Positions 1 to 7,084 of a stretch of 24,891 nt of DNA are shown one piece after another; positions within the stretch are counted from its first letter, which is position 1; each line of letters begins with the position of its first letter. The notes under the pieces are model-generated. The model saw only the letters and a program-made list of their open reading frames with translations. It did no database searches and had not been told where the DNA came from. The translations under genes and the position numbers were made by a program. The DNA lies in contig CAYVKM010000055.1 in the NCBI GenBank assembly GCA_964452045.1, forward strand, positions 1 to 24,891, given 5' to 3'. Origin of the DNA: CAYVKM01 sp964452045 (lineage in GTDB: Bacteria; Calditrichota; Calditrichia; RBG-13-44-9).

Positions 1-73
1 AGCGGGAGACGGGGTTCGAACCCGCGACCAACAGCTTGGAAGGCTGTGACTCTACCAATTGAGTTACTCCCGC
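1..73 (-). tRNA. tRNA-Gly(TCC)
   Basis: Read on the minus strand this folds into a full cloverleaf: acceptor GCGGGAG pairs with CTCCCGC, the T-arm contains GGTTCGAACC, and the anticodon loop CTTCCAA gives anticodon TCC, reading glycine GGA/GGG codons. The discriminator base is T (U73), as usual for tRNA-Gly. Its 3' end coincides with the window edge, so whether CCA is encoded cannot be seen. It is the last of three tRNAs transcribed together (Thr, Tyr, Gly); in many bacteria this cluster precedes tuf, which would lie outside the window. Confidence 0.96.
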
Positions 74-133
74 CTTTATGTCTTTTCCCTTTTGCCAACC
101 CCTCGCTCACCACTCAGTTCGAGCTATCTCTTG

Positions 134-216
134 TGGGGAGGGAAGGATTCGAACCTCCGAAGGCTTTTGCCGTCAGATTTACAGTCTGATGCGTTTGGCC
201 GCTTCGCTACCTCCCC
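134..216 (-). tRNA. tRNA-Tyr(GTA)
   Basis: The minus strand gives an 83-nt class II tRNA with acceptor GGGGAGG pairing with CCTCCCC, a long variable arm, T-loop TTCGAAT and anticodon loop CTGTAAA, hence anticodon GTA. The long variable arm is normal for bacterial tRNA-Tyr. The bases after the discriminator A are CAA rather than CCA, so the CCA tail must be added after transcription. Confidence 0.96.
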
Positions 217-226
217 AGTTGAGGAG

Positions 227-299
227 AGCCGATGAGAGGACTTGAACCTCCAACCGACTGATTACAAATCAGTTGCTCTACCAGTTGAGCTACATCGGC
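227..299 (-). tRNA. tRNA-Thr(TGT)
   Basis: The minus strand gives a 73-nt tRNA with acceptor GCCGATG pairing with CATCGGC, a D-arm with AGCTCAACTGGTAGAGC, a T-loop containing GTTCAAGTC, and anticodon loop TTTGTAA (anticodon TGT). CCA is not encoded. It is the first tRNA of the Thr-Tyr-Gly set, about 10 bases downstream of a perfect 8-bp inverted repeat that would sit in its leader. Confidence 0.96.
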
Positions 300-308
300 C
301 TATTTCGC

Positions 309-329
309 TCAGGCATAATTCATGCCTGA
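309..329. repeat. Perfect inverted repeat (hairpin) just upstream of tRNA-Thr
   Basis: TCAGGCAT (309-316) and ATGCCTGA (322-329) pair perfectly around a 5-base loop. On the minus strand the hairpin lies between the end of the permease gene and the 5' end of tRNA-Thr and has no T-run after it, so it is not a standard terminator in that direction. It could protect the permease mRNA 3' end, terminate weakly, or form part of the tRNA precursor leader. Confidence 0.55.
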
Positions 330-342
330 AAAAGAGCCAATA

Positions 343-370
343 AATATAATAAAAAAAAATATTGAGGCAA
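343..370 (-). promoter_or_regulatory. Candidate promoter for the tRNA cluster
   Basis: On the minus strand TTGCCT (370-365) and TATATT (348-343) are separated by 16 bases, a sigma70-like arrangement in an A/T-rich stretch between the permease stop codon and tRNA-Thr. Transcription would start around 336, so the 309-329 hairpin would be in the leader. The AT-rich background makes chance matches likely. Confidence 0.3.
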
Positions 371-404
371 TAAAAAAATTATTTTGTTTAGCACTCAGAT
401 TTAA

Positions 405-1325
405 TTATTTCAAACGCACTCTGGGATCGACAAAAGCATAAAAAATATCTGCCAGAAGATTAATTAACAAATAGATAATGGCAATTATCAGAATTATACC
501 CTGCACTAAGGGATAGTCTCTACGGAGAATAGCCAAGATCAGCAAACGTCCCACTCCAGGATAGGAGAAGACCACTTCGGTGATGATTGCTCCCCCCAAT
601 AAAGCGCCGAGCTGTAAACCGACAATGGTAATTACCGGAATCAGCACATTCTTCAACGCATGTTTTATCACCATCTGATATTCGGTCAACCCTTTTGCTC
701 TGGCGGTACGAATATAATCCTGATTGAGTACCTCAATCATTGAAGAACGGTTCATCCGGGTAGTGATTGCCGCCAGACCGAATCCTAAAGTAAATGATGG
801 CAGAATTAGATGTTTCCAACCGCCCAATCCGGCAACTGGCAATATTTTCAAGTAAACCGAAAAAACGAGTATTAATAGCGGACCTAACCAGAACACAGGC
901 ATGCTAATCCCCAAGATGGAAAAAGAGAGGGCCATATAGTCCGGCCATTTTCTTTGAAACAAAGCAGATATAATTCCCAGAGGAAAAGCGATAATCAGGG
1001 AGATGACCAGTGCACAAAAAGCAAGTATGGCAGTTGCCGGAAGTCTCTCAAAAACCAATTTATGAACCGCTTCCCGATGATAAATGGATGTCCCGAGATC
1101 GCCTTGAAGAAGGTGACTCCAAAATTCTACATATTGCTGATACAGCGGTTTATTTAATCCTAACTGTGTCCGTAAACTTTCAATATCAGCCGGTTGCGCA
1201 TTTTCCCCCAGCATCAGGACAACCGGATCTCCCGGAACCAGATGAATTATCAGAAAAACAGCAGTAACTACCCCAAAGATTACCGGGATAAAAGTAAGAA
1301 GGCGTCTTTTAATATATTGGTTCAT
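405..1325 (-). CDS. ABC transporter permease, DppB/OppB type (peptide or nickel uptake family)
   Basis: A 306-residue inner-membrane permease of the binding-protein-dependent peptide/nickel ABC family (BPD_transp_1). The N-terminus is typical of DppB: a first membrane helix (about 10-30) ending in HLVPGDPV, then LRTQLGLNKPLYQQY and LGTSIYHREAV. Five more hydrophobic segments follow. The EAA-type cytoplasmic loop that docks on the ATPase is visible as YIRTARAKGL followed by ALKNVLIPV, and the C-terminus DPRVRLK is family-typical. Length is normal. It should pair with a DppC permease, two ATPases and a substrate-binding protein, but none is nearby: upstream is divergent cstA and downstream are tRNAs. 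The SD before the ATG is weak (TTATTCTCTTAGACT). The substrate cannot be inferred from an isolated permease. Confidence 0.93.
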   Translation of the reverse strand: MNQYIKRRLLTFIPVIFGVVTAVFLIIHLVPGDPVVLMLGENAQPADIESLRTQLGLNKPLYQQYVEFWSHLLQGDLGTSIYHREAVHKLVFERLPATAILAFCALVISLIIAFPLGIISALFQRKWPDYMALSFSILGISMPVFWLGPLLILVFSVYLKILPVAGLGGWKHLILPSFTLGFGLAAITTRMNRSSMIEVLNQDYIRTARAKGLTEYQMVIKHALKNVLIPVITIVGLQLGALLGGAIITEVVFSYPGVGRLLILAILRRDYPLVQGIILIIAIIYLLINLLADIFYAFVDPRVRLK

Positions 1326-1508
1326 AGTCTAAGAGAATAAAACCAAATTTAACTCAAGTTGGAAAGGTCAATCAACCTTTTATTCAATACAACTAATTTC
1401 ATTTAATTTTGTTGGGTAATTTGATCGTATATTTAATCATTATATTCTTGATTATAAACACCCTGGAGGATTATATTTTTTCAGATATTCATCAGAAAGG
1501 AAATTTGT
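1326..1508. promoter_or_regulatory. Divergent intergenic region between permease gene and cstA
   Basis: This 183-base AT-rich spacer must hold the promoters of both divergent genes. A short inverted repeat, AAAGGT (1363-1368) with ACCTTT (1375-1380), could be an operator or a small hairpin. A weak cstA promoter candidate is TTGATC (1421-1426), 16 bases, TATTCT (1443-1448). The cstA ribosome site is AGGAAA shortly before the ATG. No transcription factor site is recognised with confidence. Confidence 0.35.
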
Positions 1509-3152
1509 ATGAGTGGTATTCTGTTAATGTCCGCATGTATCCTCATTTTTCTGATTGCCTATAAATTTTATGGAAATTACGTCTCCCGGATGTTAAGCGT
1601 CGATAATGATAATCCAACCCCGGCTCACACTCAAACAGATGGCGTGGATTATGTACCAGCGAAAACTCCAGTTTTATTAGGTCATCATTTCGCCTCAATT
1701 GCCGGAGCTGGGCCAATAGTTGGTCCGATTATCGCGGCCGGATTTGGATGGGTACCGGTTTATTTCTGGATTCTTCTCGGTGCCATATTTATTGGTGGTG
1801 TTCACGATTTCTCTTCCATAATGGCTTCCATCCGGCACCGGGGCAAATCCATTGGCCAGGTTATCCAGGATCATATAGGGTCAAATGGCAAAAAGTTTTT
1901 CCTTATTTTCAGCTGGTCAACCCTTATTCTGGTTGTTGCCGTATTTATCAATATTGTAGCGGATACTTTCACTAAAACACCGAGCTCCGCAACATCTTCA
2001 ATGATTTTTATGGCACTGGCATTATTATTTGGCGTGGCCATCTATCGTTTTAAATGGCCACTCTGGCTAGCCACAATTGTTGGAGTAAGTTTACTTTTTG
2101 CCGGAATTGTAATTGGGGACATTTATCCCATTCAGTTGAGCAAAGCCATCTGGCAATGGGTGTTAATATTCTATATTTTCATTGCCTCAGTCACACCAGT
2201 TTGGATCTTATTACAACCAAGAGACTACTTAAACTCATTTCTATTATACGCGCTGATAATAGGTGGACTGGTAGGTTTATTTTTTGCGTCACCGGCACTT
2301 CATATTCCGGCATACACCCATTTTTCTCTAGAGAACATCGGCTTATTATTTCCTATTCTTTTTGTGACAGTTGCTTGCGGAGCTATAAGTGGCTTTCATT
2401 CCTTGGTGGGAAGCGGCACTACAGCCAAACAGCTTGACAAGGAAGGTGATGCTAAAAAAATTGGTTATGGCGGAATGTTAATTGAGGGAGTATTGGCAGT
2501 TTTGGCCTTACTGGCTGTAGCTTCTCTAACTGAATCCGAATTTCTCAATTTTTACTCACATAGTTACTTTGTACCGGCATTTGCCGAAGGTGTAGGAAGA
2601 TTTATCAACAGTATTCCGCTGTTAAATATCCCCCTTCCCCTGGCCAGGACTTTTACCGCTCTGGCAGTTTCCGCCTTTGCTCTTACTTCACTGGATACTT
2701 CTACCCGGCTTGCGAGGTTCGCTTTCCAGGAATTTTTCGAAAAAAGTGAAGACTCTAAAGCAAAAAGCAATCTGGTTGAAAATCGATACATTGCTACGTT
2801 GGTTACTGTATTGGTTGGTGCCGCTTTAACCTTTAGCGGGAAAAGCGATGCTATCTGGCCGATATTCGGAAGTGCCAATCAGCTTTTGGCAGCCCTGGCG
2901 TTGTTGGCAATCTCAGTCTGGCTGGTGCAAGTGGGAAAACCGTTTTATTTTACCCTGATTCCTATGATCTTTATGTTCGCCGTTACGTTATCGGCACTAA
3001 TCTCTTTATTTTACCTGAATTTTATCGTGAAAGAAAACTATTTACTTTCAATTCTTGCGGTATTTTTATTTGCTCTTTCGGTGATTCTGGCAATTCAGTC
3101 CAGTAAAAAATTTAAAACCAATCATACCCAGAGTCCTGTTACTATTAAATAG
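1509..3152 (+). CDS. cstA: CstA-family carbon starvation transporter (peptide/pyruvate uptake)
   Basis: A 547-residue polytopic inner-membrane protein of the CstA/BtsT family, which imports peptides or pyruvate, typically under nutrient limitation. Family blocks are clear: residues near 60-115 with HHFASIAGAGPIVGPIIAA and GGVHDFSSIMASIRHRG, a mid-protein block ACGAISGFHSLVGSGTTAKQ, and ALTSLDTSTRLARF near 395. Around 14 hydrophobic helices are visible. It is shorter than E. coli CstA (about 700 residues) and fits the shorter clade that lacks the extended C-terminal region. The start is supported by AGGAAA upstream. Thirty bases separate it from the PLP enzyme, and no terminator lies between, so the two are probably co-transcribed. 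That pairing suggests uptake plus breakdown of amino acids or peptides (inference). Peptide versus pyruvate specificity cannot be read from sequence. Confidence 0.93.
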   Translation: MSGILLMSACILIFLIAYKFYGNYVSRMLSVDNDNPTPAHTQTDGVDYVPAKTPVLLGHHFASIAGAGPIVGPIIAAGFGWVPVYFWILLGAIFIGGVHDFSSIMASIRHRGKSIGQVIQDHIGSNGKKFFLIFSWSTLILVVAVFINIVADTFTKTPSSATSSMIFMALALLFGVAIYRFKWPLWLATIVGVSLLFAGIVIGDIYPIQLSKAIWQWVLIFYIFIASVTPVWILLQPRDYLNSFLLYALIIGGLVGLFFASPALHIPAYTHFSLENIGLLFPILFVTVACGAISGFHSLVGSGTTAKQLDKEGDAKKIGYGGMLIEGVLAVLALLAVASLTESEFLNFYSHSYFVPAFAEGVGRFINSIPLLNIPLPLARTFTALAVSAFALTSLDTSTRLARFAFQEFFEKSEDSKAKSNLVENRYIATLVTVLVGAALTFSGKSDAIWPIFGSANQLLAALALLAISVWLVQVGKPFYFTLIPMIFMFAVTLSALISLFYLNFIVKENYLLSILAVFLFALSVILAIQSSKKFKTNHTQSPVTIK

Positions 3153-3182
3153 ATAAAACTTTTCAAATCTATTGGGGAAAAT

Positions 3183-4376
3183 ATGAGTAAATTCAATTTA
3201 TCCAAGGCAAAATTTGCCACCTTATGTGTGCATGGCTCTGGGGGTGTCGATCAACAAACCGGTGCGTTATCGGTTCCGATTTATCAAAGCTCCACTTTTG
3301 CTTTTAAAAGTGCGAAACAGGGAGCGGCCCTTTTTGCCGGCGAAGAAGACGGATATGTCTATACCCGGTTAGGGAATCCCACCCAGGCTGCTTTAGAACG
3401 TGAAATGGCATTTTTGGAAGGTGGAGAGGCAGCGTTGTGCTTTGCCTCGGGAATGTCTGCCATTGCCGGGGTCATTTTACTTCACTGCCGAAACGGAGAT
3501 AATCTTGTCTCCAGTGATACGGTCTATGGTGGCACCCATAATCTGTATAAAGAAACATTACCGTTGTGGGATATCCAGGTTCGTGAGGTAAACGCAACCA
3601 AGTTAGAAAATATCGAAAAAGCAATTGACGACCGTACCAAATTGATTTTCATCGAAACACCGGCTAACCCAACCCTGTCCATTATTGATATTGCCGGATG
3701 TGCAAGTATTGCCAAAAAACATAACATTCCTCTGGTCGTGGACAATACCTTTGCCACTCCTTATTTACAAAGACCTTTCGAATTGGGTGCCGACATTATT
3801 ATTCATAGTGCCACCAAATATATTGGTGGACATGGAGATACCATTGCCGGGATCGTGGTTGGGAAGAAAGAGCTAATTGATAATTTAAGAGCTCAAATTT
3901 TACGGGATCTGGGGGGTGTTATCAGCCCGCTGAATGCCTGGTTACTTTTAAGAGGTTTAAAAACACTGCCGGTGAGAATGGATCGGCATTGTACGAATGC
4001 GCTTGAAGTGGCAAAGTATTTATCTATGCATCCCAAAATTAATTGGGTCAAATATCCCGGGCTTAGTACACATCCTCAACATGAACTCGCAAAAAAACAA
4101 ATGAAAAACTTTGGTGGGATGATCACATTTGAAGTGAAGGGCGGAAGAAAAGCTGGCGAGAAATTGATGAATAGTGTTGGACTGATTACCCTGGCGGTCA
4201 GTCTGGGAGACTGTGATTCACTTATCGAACATCCGGCATCAATGACCCATTCAACCTATAGTGCGGAAGAGCTTGAGGAAACCGGGATTACCGAGGGCCT
4301 CATAAGATTGTCTGTCGGCCTGGAGGATTGCTCTGATCTGATCACTGATCTGAAGCTTGCTTTAAAAAAGATATGA
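3183..4376 (+). CDS. Trans-sulfuration-family PLP enzyme, probable methionine gamma-lyase
   Basis: A 397-residue cytosolic Cys/Met-metabolism PLP enzyme (fold type I). Visible active-site parts are Y60 and R62 in YTRLGNPT (these bind the phosphate of the neighbouring subunit's PLP), the aromatic stacking Y115 in VYGGTHN, D187 in VVDNTF (pairs with the PLP ring nitrogen), and the Schiff-base lysine K212 in HSATKYIGGHGD. Overall length and YTRLGNPT fit methionine gamma-lyase, which turns methionine into methanethiol, ammonia and 2-oxobutyrate. The cysteine known from Pseudomonas methionine gamma-lyase (C116, in YGC) is Gly117 here, as in cystathionine gamma-lyases and synthases, so substrate choice is uncertain. 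It is the second gene after cstA and is followed by a strong terminator. Confidence 0.88.
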   Translation: MSKFNLSKAKFATLCVHGSGGVDQQTGALSVPIYQSSTFAFKSAKQGAALFAGEEDGYVYTRLGNPTQAALEREMAFLEGGEAALCFASGMSAIAGVILLHCRNGDNLVSSDTVYGGTHNLYKETLPLWDIQVREVNATKLENIEKAIDDRTKLIFIETPANPTLSIIDIAGCASIAKKHNIPLVVDNTFATPYLQRPFELGADIIIHSATKYIGGHGDTIAGIVVGKKELIDNLRAQILRDLGGVISPLNAWLLLRGLKTLPVRMDRHCTNALEVAKYLSMHPKINWVKYPGLSTHPQHELAKKQMKNFGGMITFEVKGGRKAGEKLMNSVGLITLAVSLGDCDSLIEHPASMTHSTYSAEELEETGITEGLIRLSVGLEDCSDLITDLKLALKKI

Positions 4377-4390
4377 GATGAAGATCAACG

Positions 4391-4422
4391 AAAAAAGCCA
4401 ACTGTATTCGGTTGGCTTTTTT
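4391..4422 (+). terminator. Rho-independent terminator after the cstA-PLP enzyme pair
   Basis: The arms AAAAAAGCCAAC and GTTGGCTTTTTT form a 6-bp G/C-containing core (AGCCAAC family) extended by A-T pairs, with an 8-base loop and six Ts at the 3' side. The A-run on the 5' side could let it act on minus-strand transcription as well. Confidence 0.9.
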
Positions 4423-4514
4423 AATATATCAAAGAGAATGATCTCTACAAATTTCACAGTAGTATAACGAATGAACTACCCTCTACTTAATCTTCCCTGA
4501 ATTCAATTGAGCCT

Positions 4515-4751
4515 TTAGTATTCAACAACCAGACAAGTGGTAGTATCGATTACCCCTTCCAGACTGTGGATCTCGGCCAGAACCACTTTACCTAATTCCT
4601 TCATGTCAGCCGCCTCAATAAATACAATAGCATCGTAGGGACCGGTGACCGGATGAACCTGTTTCACTCCGGAGATTTCCTGGATTTCCTGAACGACATC
4701 TTTTACCTTGTTTGGTGAAATTCTGACTAATGCATATGCGCTAATACCCAT
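4515..4751 (-). CDS. Stand-alone Lrp/AsnC ligand-binding (RAM) domain protein
   Basis: A 78-residue protein that is entirely the alpha-beta RAM/AsnC effector domain: it starts ISAYALVRISP, continues with a helix (VKDVVQEIQEI), GVKQVHPVTGPYDAIVFIEA, a second helix and the closing strand GVIDTTTCLVVEY. The HTH domain that Lrp regulators carry at the N-terminus is absent, and there is no room for one because an SD (AAGGAG, 6-base spacing) sits right before this ATG. Such free RAM domains are known and bind amino acids as dimers or higher oligomers. It may sense amino acids or partner with a full-length Lrp (inference). It converges on the methionine-lyase gene and has its own promoter. Confidence 0.9.
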   Translation of the reverse strand: MGISAYALVRISPNKVKDVVQEIQEISGVKQVHPVTGPYDAIVFIEAADMKELGKVVLAEIHSLEGVIDTTTCLVVEY

Positions 4752-4781
4752 TGCTAACTCCTTATTAGATTTACTTTTTTA

Positions 4782-4810
4782 AATATAAAGATGATCTAAT
4801 TCGGAATCAA
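4782..4810 (-). promoter_or_regulatory. Candidate sigma70-like promoter of the RAM-domain gene
   Basis: On the minus strand TTGATT (4810-4805) and TATATT (4787-4782) are 17 bases apart, the ideal spacing. The expected start near 4775 leaves a leader of about 24 bases containing the AAGGAG ribosome site. The preceding cdd terminator (4843-4871) makes a separate promoter necessary here. Confidence 0.5.
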
Positions 4811-4842
4811 TGAAATTAGAAGGGTAAAAAATATTTTTATCG

Positions 4843-4871
4843 AAAATTCCTGGAATTAAGAAATCCAGGAA
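4843..4871 (-). terminator. Probable terminator of the cytidine deaminase gene
   Basis: TTCCTGGA (4847-4854) pairs with TCCAGGAA (4864-4871) around a 9-base loop. On the minus strand the hairpin begins about 9 bases after the cdd stop codon and is followed by TTTTC and then a broken T-rich stretch. The T-tract is short, so the call is moderate. Confidence 0.65.
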
Positions 4872-4879
4872 AGCATAAT

Positions 4880-5290
4880 TTATTTTTTAGGCTTTTTCTT
4901 TGTCAATCTATCTTCGGTAAAAGCCTCAGGAAGAAGTTCATTAATTTTATAAATTTTATTATCCCCATTATCATTTACTAATATCACCTTCAGGTTCGGG
5001 GCATAGTCCATCAGTACCTGTCGGCAAGCACCGCAGGGCGAACAAAATTCATCATTCTGGCAAATAATATAAATTTCTTTAAATTTACGCTCTCCCTCCG
5101 AAAGGGCCTTGAATAAAGCAACTCTCTCTGCACAAATGGTCAAACCATAAGAACTACTCTCAATATTAAAACCAGAGAATTTTTTTCCATCCTTTGTAAT
5201 TAAAACTGCACCCACTTTAAAATGTGAATATTTAGCAAGTGCATTGTCTCTGGTTTCTTTTAAATGTTTTAATAAATCTTTGTCAATCAT
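4880..5290 (-). CDS. cdd: Cytidine deaminase
   Basis: This deaminates cytidine and deoxycytidine to uridine and deoxyuridine in pyrimidine salvage. It has the short homotetrameric form (136 residues from the ATG). The zinc site is complete: in the ATG numbering C53-A-E55 (TICAERVALF, with E55 the proton shuttle) and the PCGACRQ motif with C86 and C89. FKVGAVLITKDGKKFSGFNIES is the usual N-terminal strand pair. I chose the ATG at 5290; an in-frame TTG two codons upstream (5296) is also possible, because an AGGT sits 4 bases from the TTG and 10 from the ATG. The gene ends in a lysine-rich tail (LTKKKPKK). It lies between two terminators, so it is probably a single-gene transcript. Confidence 0.95.
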   Translation of the reverse strand: MIDKDLLKHLKETRDNALAKYSHFKVGAVLITKDGKKFSGFNIESSSYGLTICAERVALFKALSEGERKFKEIYIICQNDEFCSPCGACRQVLMDYAPNLKVILVNDNGDNKIYKINELLPEAFTEDRLTKKKPKK

Positions 5291-5310
5291 CCGCAAAGTA
5301 CCTGTTTTAG

Positions 5311-5346
5311 AAAAAAAATCCCTCAGAGGATTACTCCGAGGGATTT
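5311..5346 (-). terminator. Rho-independent terminator closing the envelope-protein operon
   Basis: On the minus strand AAATCCCTC (5346-5338) and GAGGGATTT (5324-5316) form a 9-bp stem, continued by GGA-TTAC-TCC with a 3-base bulge, and followed by eight Ts. It starts about 22 bases after the stop codon of the barrel-like protein and ends the minus-strand run that begins at porU or earlier. Confidence 0.88.
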
Positions 5347-5368
5347 AACTATACGTTTGTGATCTAAA

Positions 5369-6505
5369 TTATTTTCCTTGTTCTTCCAGCATCTGCCGTA
5401 ATTCTTCCAATTCTTTTTCAGCTTGTTCCCTCTCCTTCTTTAGCCTTCTCAGCTCTTCTTCAATATTCCGTGACTTTTGCCTTTCCTGTAACAGGTTTTC
5501 ATAAAAATCAACCTTAGACCGCACATCGGTGCTTTGTTCCGCCCCTCCCCTGAATCCCATCGGCATCAGGGTAAAGTTTAACCCCATATAAACTTTCCAG
5601 GAAGGATAATTGGGAAGATCCAGGCTCTGAGTTGGATCGGGGAGAATGGTTGAAGTTGTATTATCAGCATTAGTTAACTTAATGTCAATTCCAAGATCGA
5701 AATTAAACCAGGGTTTTGGTTTAAACTTTACCGAAGGAGTAACATACATGTAATTTTCCCGACTGTAAGCCATGGTATCGGGTTCATTAATGAAATTGAT
5801 CCCCCACCACTCCAGGTTCAGGGTAAAGAGTTCGGTGGGATAGCTAAAACCCAATCCATACTGCAGTTCGGTCGCATTACCATTTGCTTTAAATTCTGTT
5901 CCAGTGGGAGTAGTGTATAACACCTTACCGGCATCATTGTGGTTATACCACCCCAGGTTAAAATGGACGCTAAAATCCCGGTCATGAAGATACGGATCAT
6001 TAAAAAACGAAAAAAGACCGGTAAAGCCATATTCAACTGCACCGGCTGTGTAGGGCTCAAAGGCATAATTGTATTTTGTCTGGGTTGGAATACGTATGGA
6101 GGTCAGCACACCCACATTAAACCGGTTATTTGATAAACCAAACGATCCGGCTTTAAAATCCAGGAAAAGATCCTCCGGACTGTTGTATTCATTACCTCTC
6201 CTGTTGGTATCCTGATATAGCCGCCACATGAGTGTCGCATCCAGATTATCCAAAAGACCATAAGTGAACAGTGCATTGGACTGAACATCCCACCAGTTAA
6301 CCGCGGTAAAATTCGCCGGCTTCTGGCTACCCAGATAATCACCCACTTTTGAGTAAAAGTAGAGGTTTGACCGAAAATCCAATGTCCCTTTGTTTAGCGT
6401 ACTTGCCGATTGGACATGGATTAAACCCCGACTTCCAAAAGTACTGGCAAAGACCATTAAGGGAAGTATCAAAACGATCGCGAACAGTTTGTATAAATCA
6501 GACAT
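5369..6505 (-). CDS. Outer-membrane barrel-like protein with C-terminal coiled coil
   Basis: I do not recognise a named family. From the chosen start the protein has 378 residues. A signal peptide (1-20, hydrophobic FAIVLILPLMVFA, cleavage before STFG) is followed by about 300 residues of alternating aromatic/polar strands rich in Tyr, Trp, Phe and Asn (GLIHVQSASTLNKGTLDF, NLGWYNHND, NLEWWGINF), as in beta-barrel outer-membrane proteins. The last 50 residues or so (RNIEEELRRLKKEREQAEK onward) are a charged heptad-type coiled coil in place of a domain such as OmpA. The reading frame extends 20 codons upstream to 6565, but the ATG at 6505 has a perfect GGGAGGA 5 bases away and begins the signal peptide. 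It is the last gene of the T9SS-associated run, followed by a terminator. No cysteine is present. Confidence 0.8.
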   Translation of the reverse strand: MSDLYKLFAIVLILPLMVFASTFGSRGLIHVQSASTLNKGTLDFRSNLYFYSKVGDYLGSQKPANFTAVNWWDVQSNALFTYGLLDNLDATLMWRLYQDTNRRGNEYNSPEDLFLDFKAGSFGLSNNRFNVGVLTSIRIPTQTKYNYAFEPYTAGAVEYGFTGLFSFFNDPYLHDRDFSVHFNLGWYNHNDAGKVLYTTPTGTEFKANGNATELQYGLGFSYPTELFTLNLEWWGINFINEPDTMAYSRENYMYVTPSVKFKPKPWFNFDLGIDIKLTNADNTTSTILPDPTQSLDLPNYPSWKVYMGLNFTLMPMGFRGGAEQSTDVRSKVDFYENLLQERQKSRNIEEELRRLKKEREQAEKELEELRQMLEEQGK

Positions 6506-6510
6506 GCTGA

Positions 6511-6517
6511 TCCTCCC
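6511..6517 (-). promoter_or_regulatory. Shine-Dalgarno that fixes the barrel-protein start
   Basis: GGGAGGA on the minus strand lies 5 bases before the ATG at 6505, selecting it over the upstream in-frame ATGs (6565, 6559), which would place a charged stretch before the signal peptide. Confidence 0.8.
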
Positions 6518-6590
6518 GCAAATTTTTTTTGATTTTAAATTAAATATTAATTTCCACATAGTCAAGAAAAATAACCTTATAAGCTAATTA

Positions 6591-7070
6591 TTAATAACGC
6601 CTTGCTAACACCCAAACATTAACGATTATGGCTAAATCCCGGGCCAAGGCAACAATTCTTCCCACAATATCTGCCACACTTCCCGAGACTATAACAAGGT
6701 CTCCCGGTTGCAAGGAAACCAGAAGATCCTTGTTACCGGTTTTCATAAATTCTTTTATATTTACCTTAATCACTTCCTGGTTTTTCCGAATTATCTTAAC
6801 ATCATTTAGTCTGGCTGTGGTGAGCGGACCACCGGCTGAAGACAACAAGTCAATGAGACCAAATGAACTGGGAATGCTGTAAATACCCGGCCTTTGAACA
6901 TGTCCCCATAAATTAACGGTAATGAGTAAAACATCGTCTGATCCCAAAATATATTGAGCCGGTCGGTCACCAGCCTGTAATTGCTGATTAGACCGAAAAT
7001 CCTGTGCATAGCCTGCAACGATATAACAAAGAACAATCAAAAACAGATAACGTAAAACCGATTTCCCCAT
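6591..7070 (-). CDS. Small exported SLBB-domain protein (polysaccharide-export-like)
   Basis: A 159-residue exported protein. It has a signal sequence (about 1-22, RYLFLIVLCYIVAGYAQ) and a single SLBB-type beta-grasp domain at about 40-130: YILGSDDVLLITVNLWGHVQRPG, the Gly-Gly of LLSSAGGPLTTARL, and the closing LQPGDLVIV. The last 25 residues (VGRIVALARDLAIIVNVWVL) are hydrophobic and may be a membrane anchor. Wza-like exporters have a Poly_export domain before SLBB; here only its opening YxLGxxD motif remains and runs straight into SLBB, so this is not a complete exporter channel. Cys15 is not in a good lipobox. It lies 14 bases after the FN3 fragment and before the barrel protein, so it is probably an envelope component made with PorU/PorV. 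Its function is unknown. Confidence 0.82.
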   Translation of the reverse strand: MGKSVLRYLFLIVLCYIVAGYAQDFRSNQQLQAGDRPAQYILGSDDVLLITVNLWGHVQRPGIYSIPSSFGLIDLLSSAGGPLTTARLNDVKIIRKNQEVIKVNIKEFMKTGNKDLLVSLQPGDLVIVSGSVADIVGRIVALARDLAIIVNVWVLARRY

Positions 7071-7084
7071 TCACTTTTCCAAAA

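Noticed and set aside
1363..1380. AAAGGT/ACCTTT inverted repeat as a terminator
   Set aside because: Only 6 bp, weak stem, and located upstream of both divergent genes; at most an operator candidate.
3183..4376. Naming the PLP enzyme firmly as cystathionine gamma-synthase or O-acetylhomoserine sulfhydrylase
   Set aside because: Length and the YTRLGNPT and SATKY regions fit methionine gamma-lyase at least as well; sequence alone does not settle the substrate.
6506..6565. Upstream start for the barrel-like protein
   Set aside because: The extra 20 residues are charged and precede a clear signal peptide, and the perfect SD selects the ATG at 6505.
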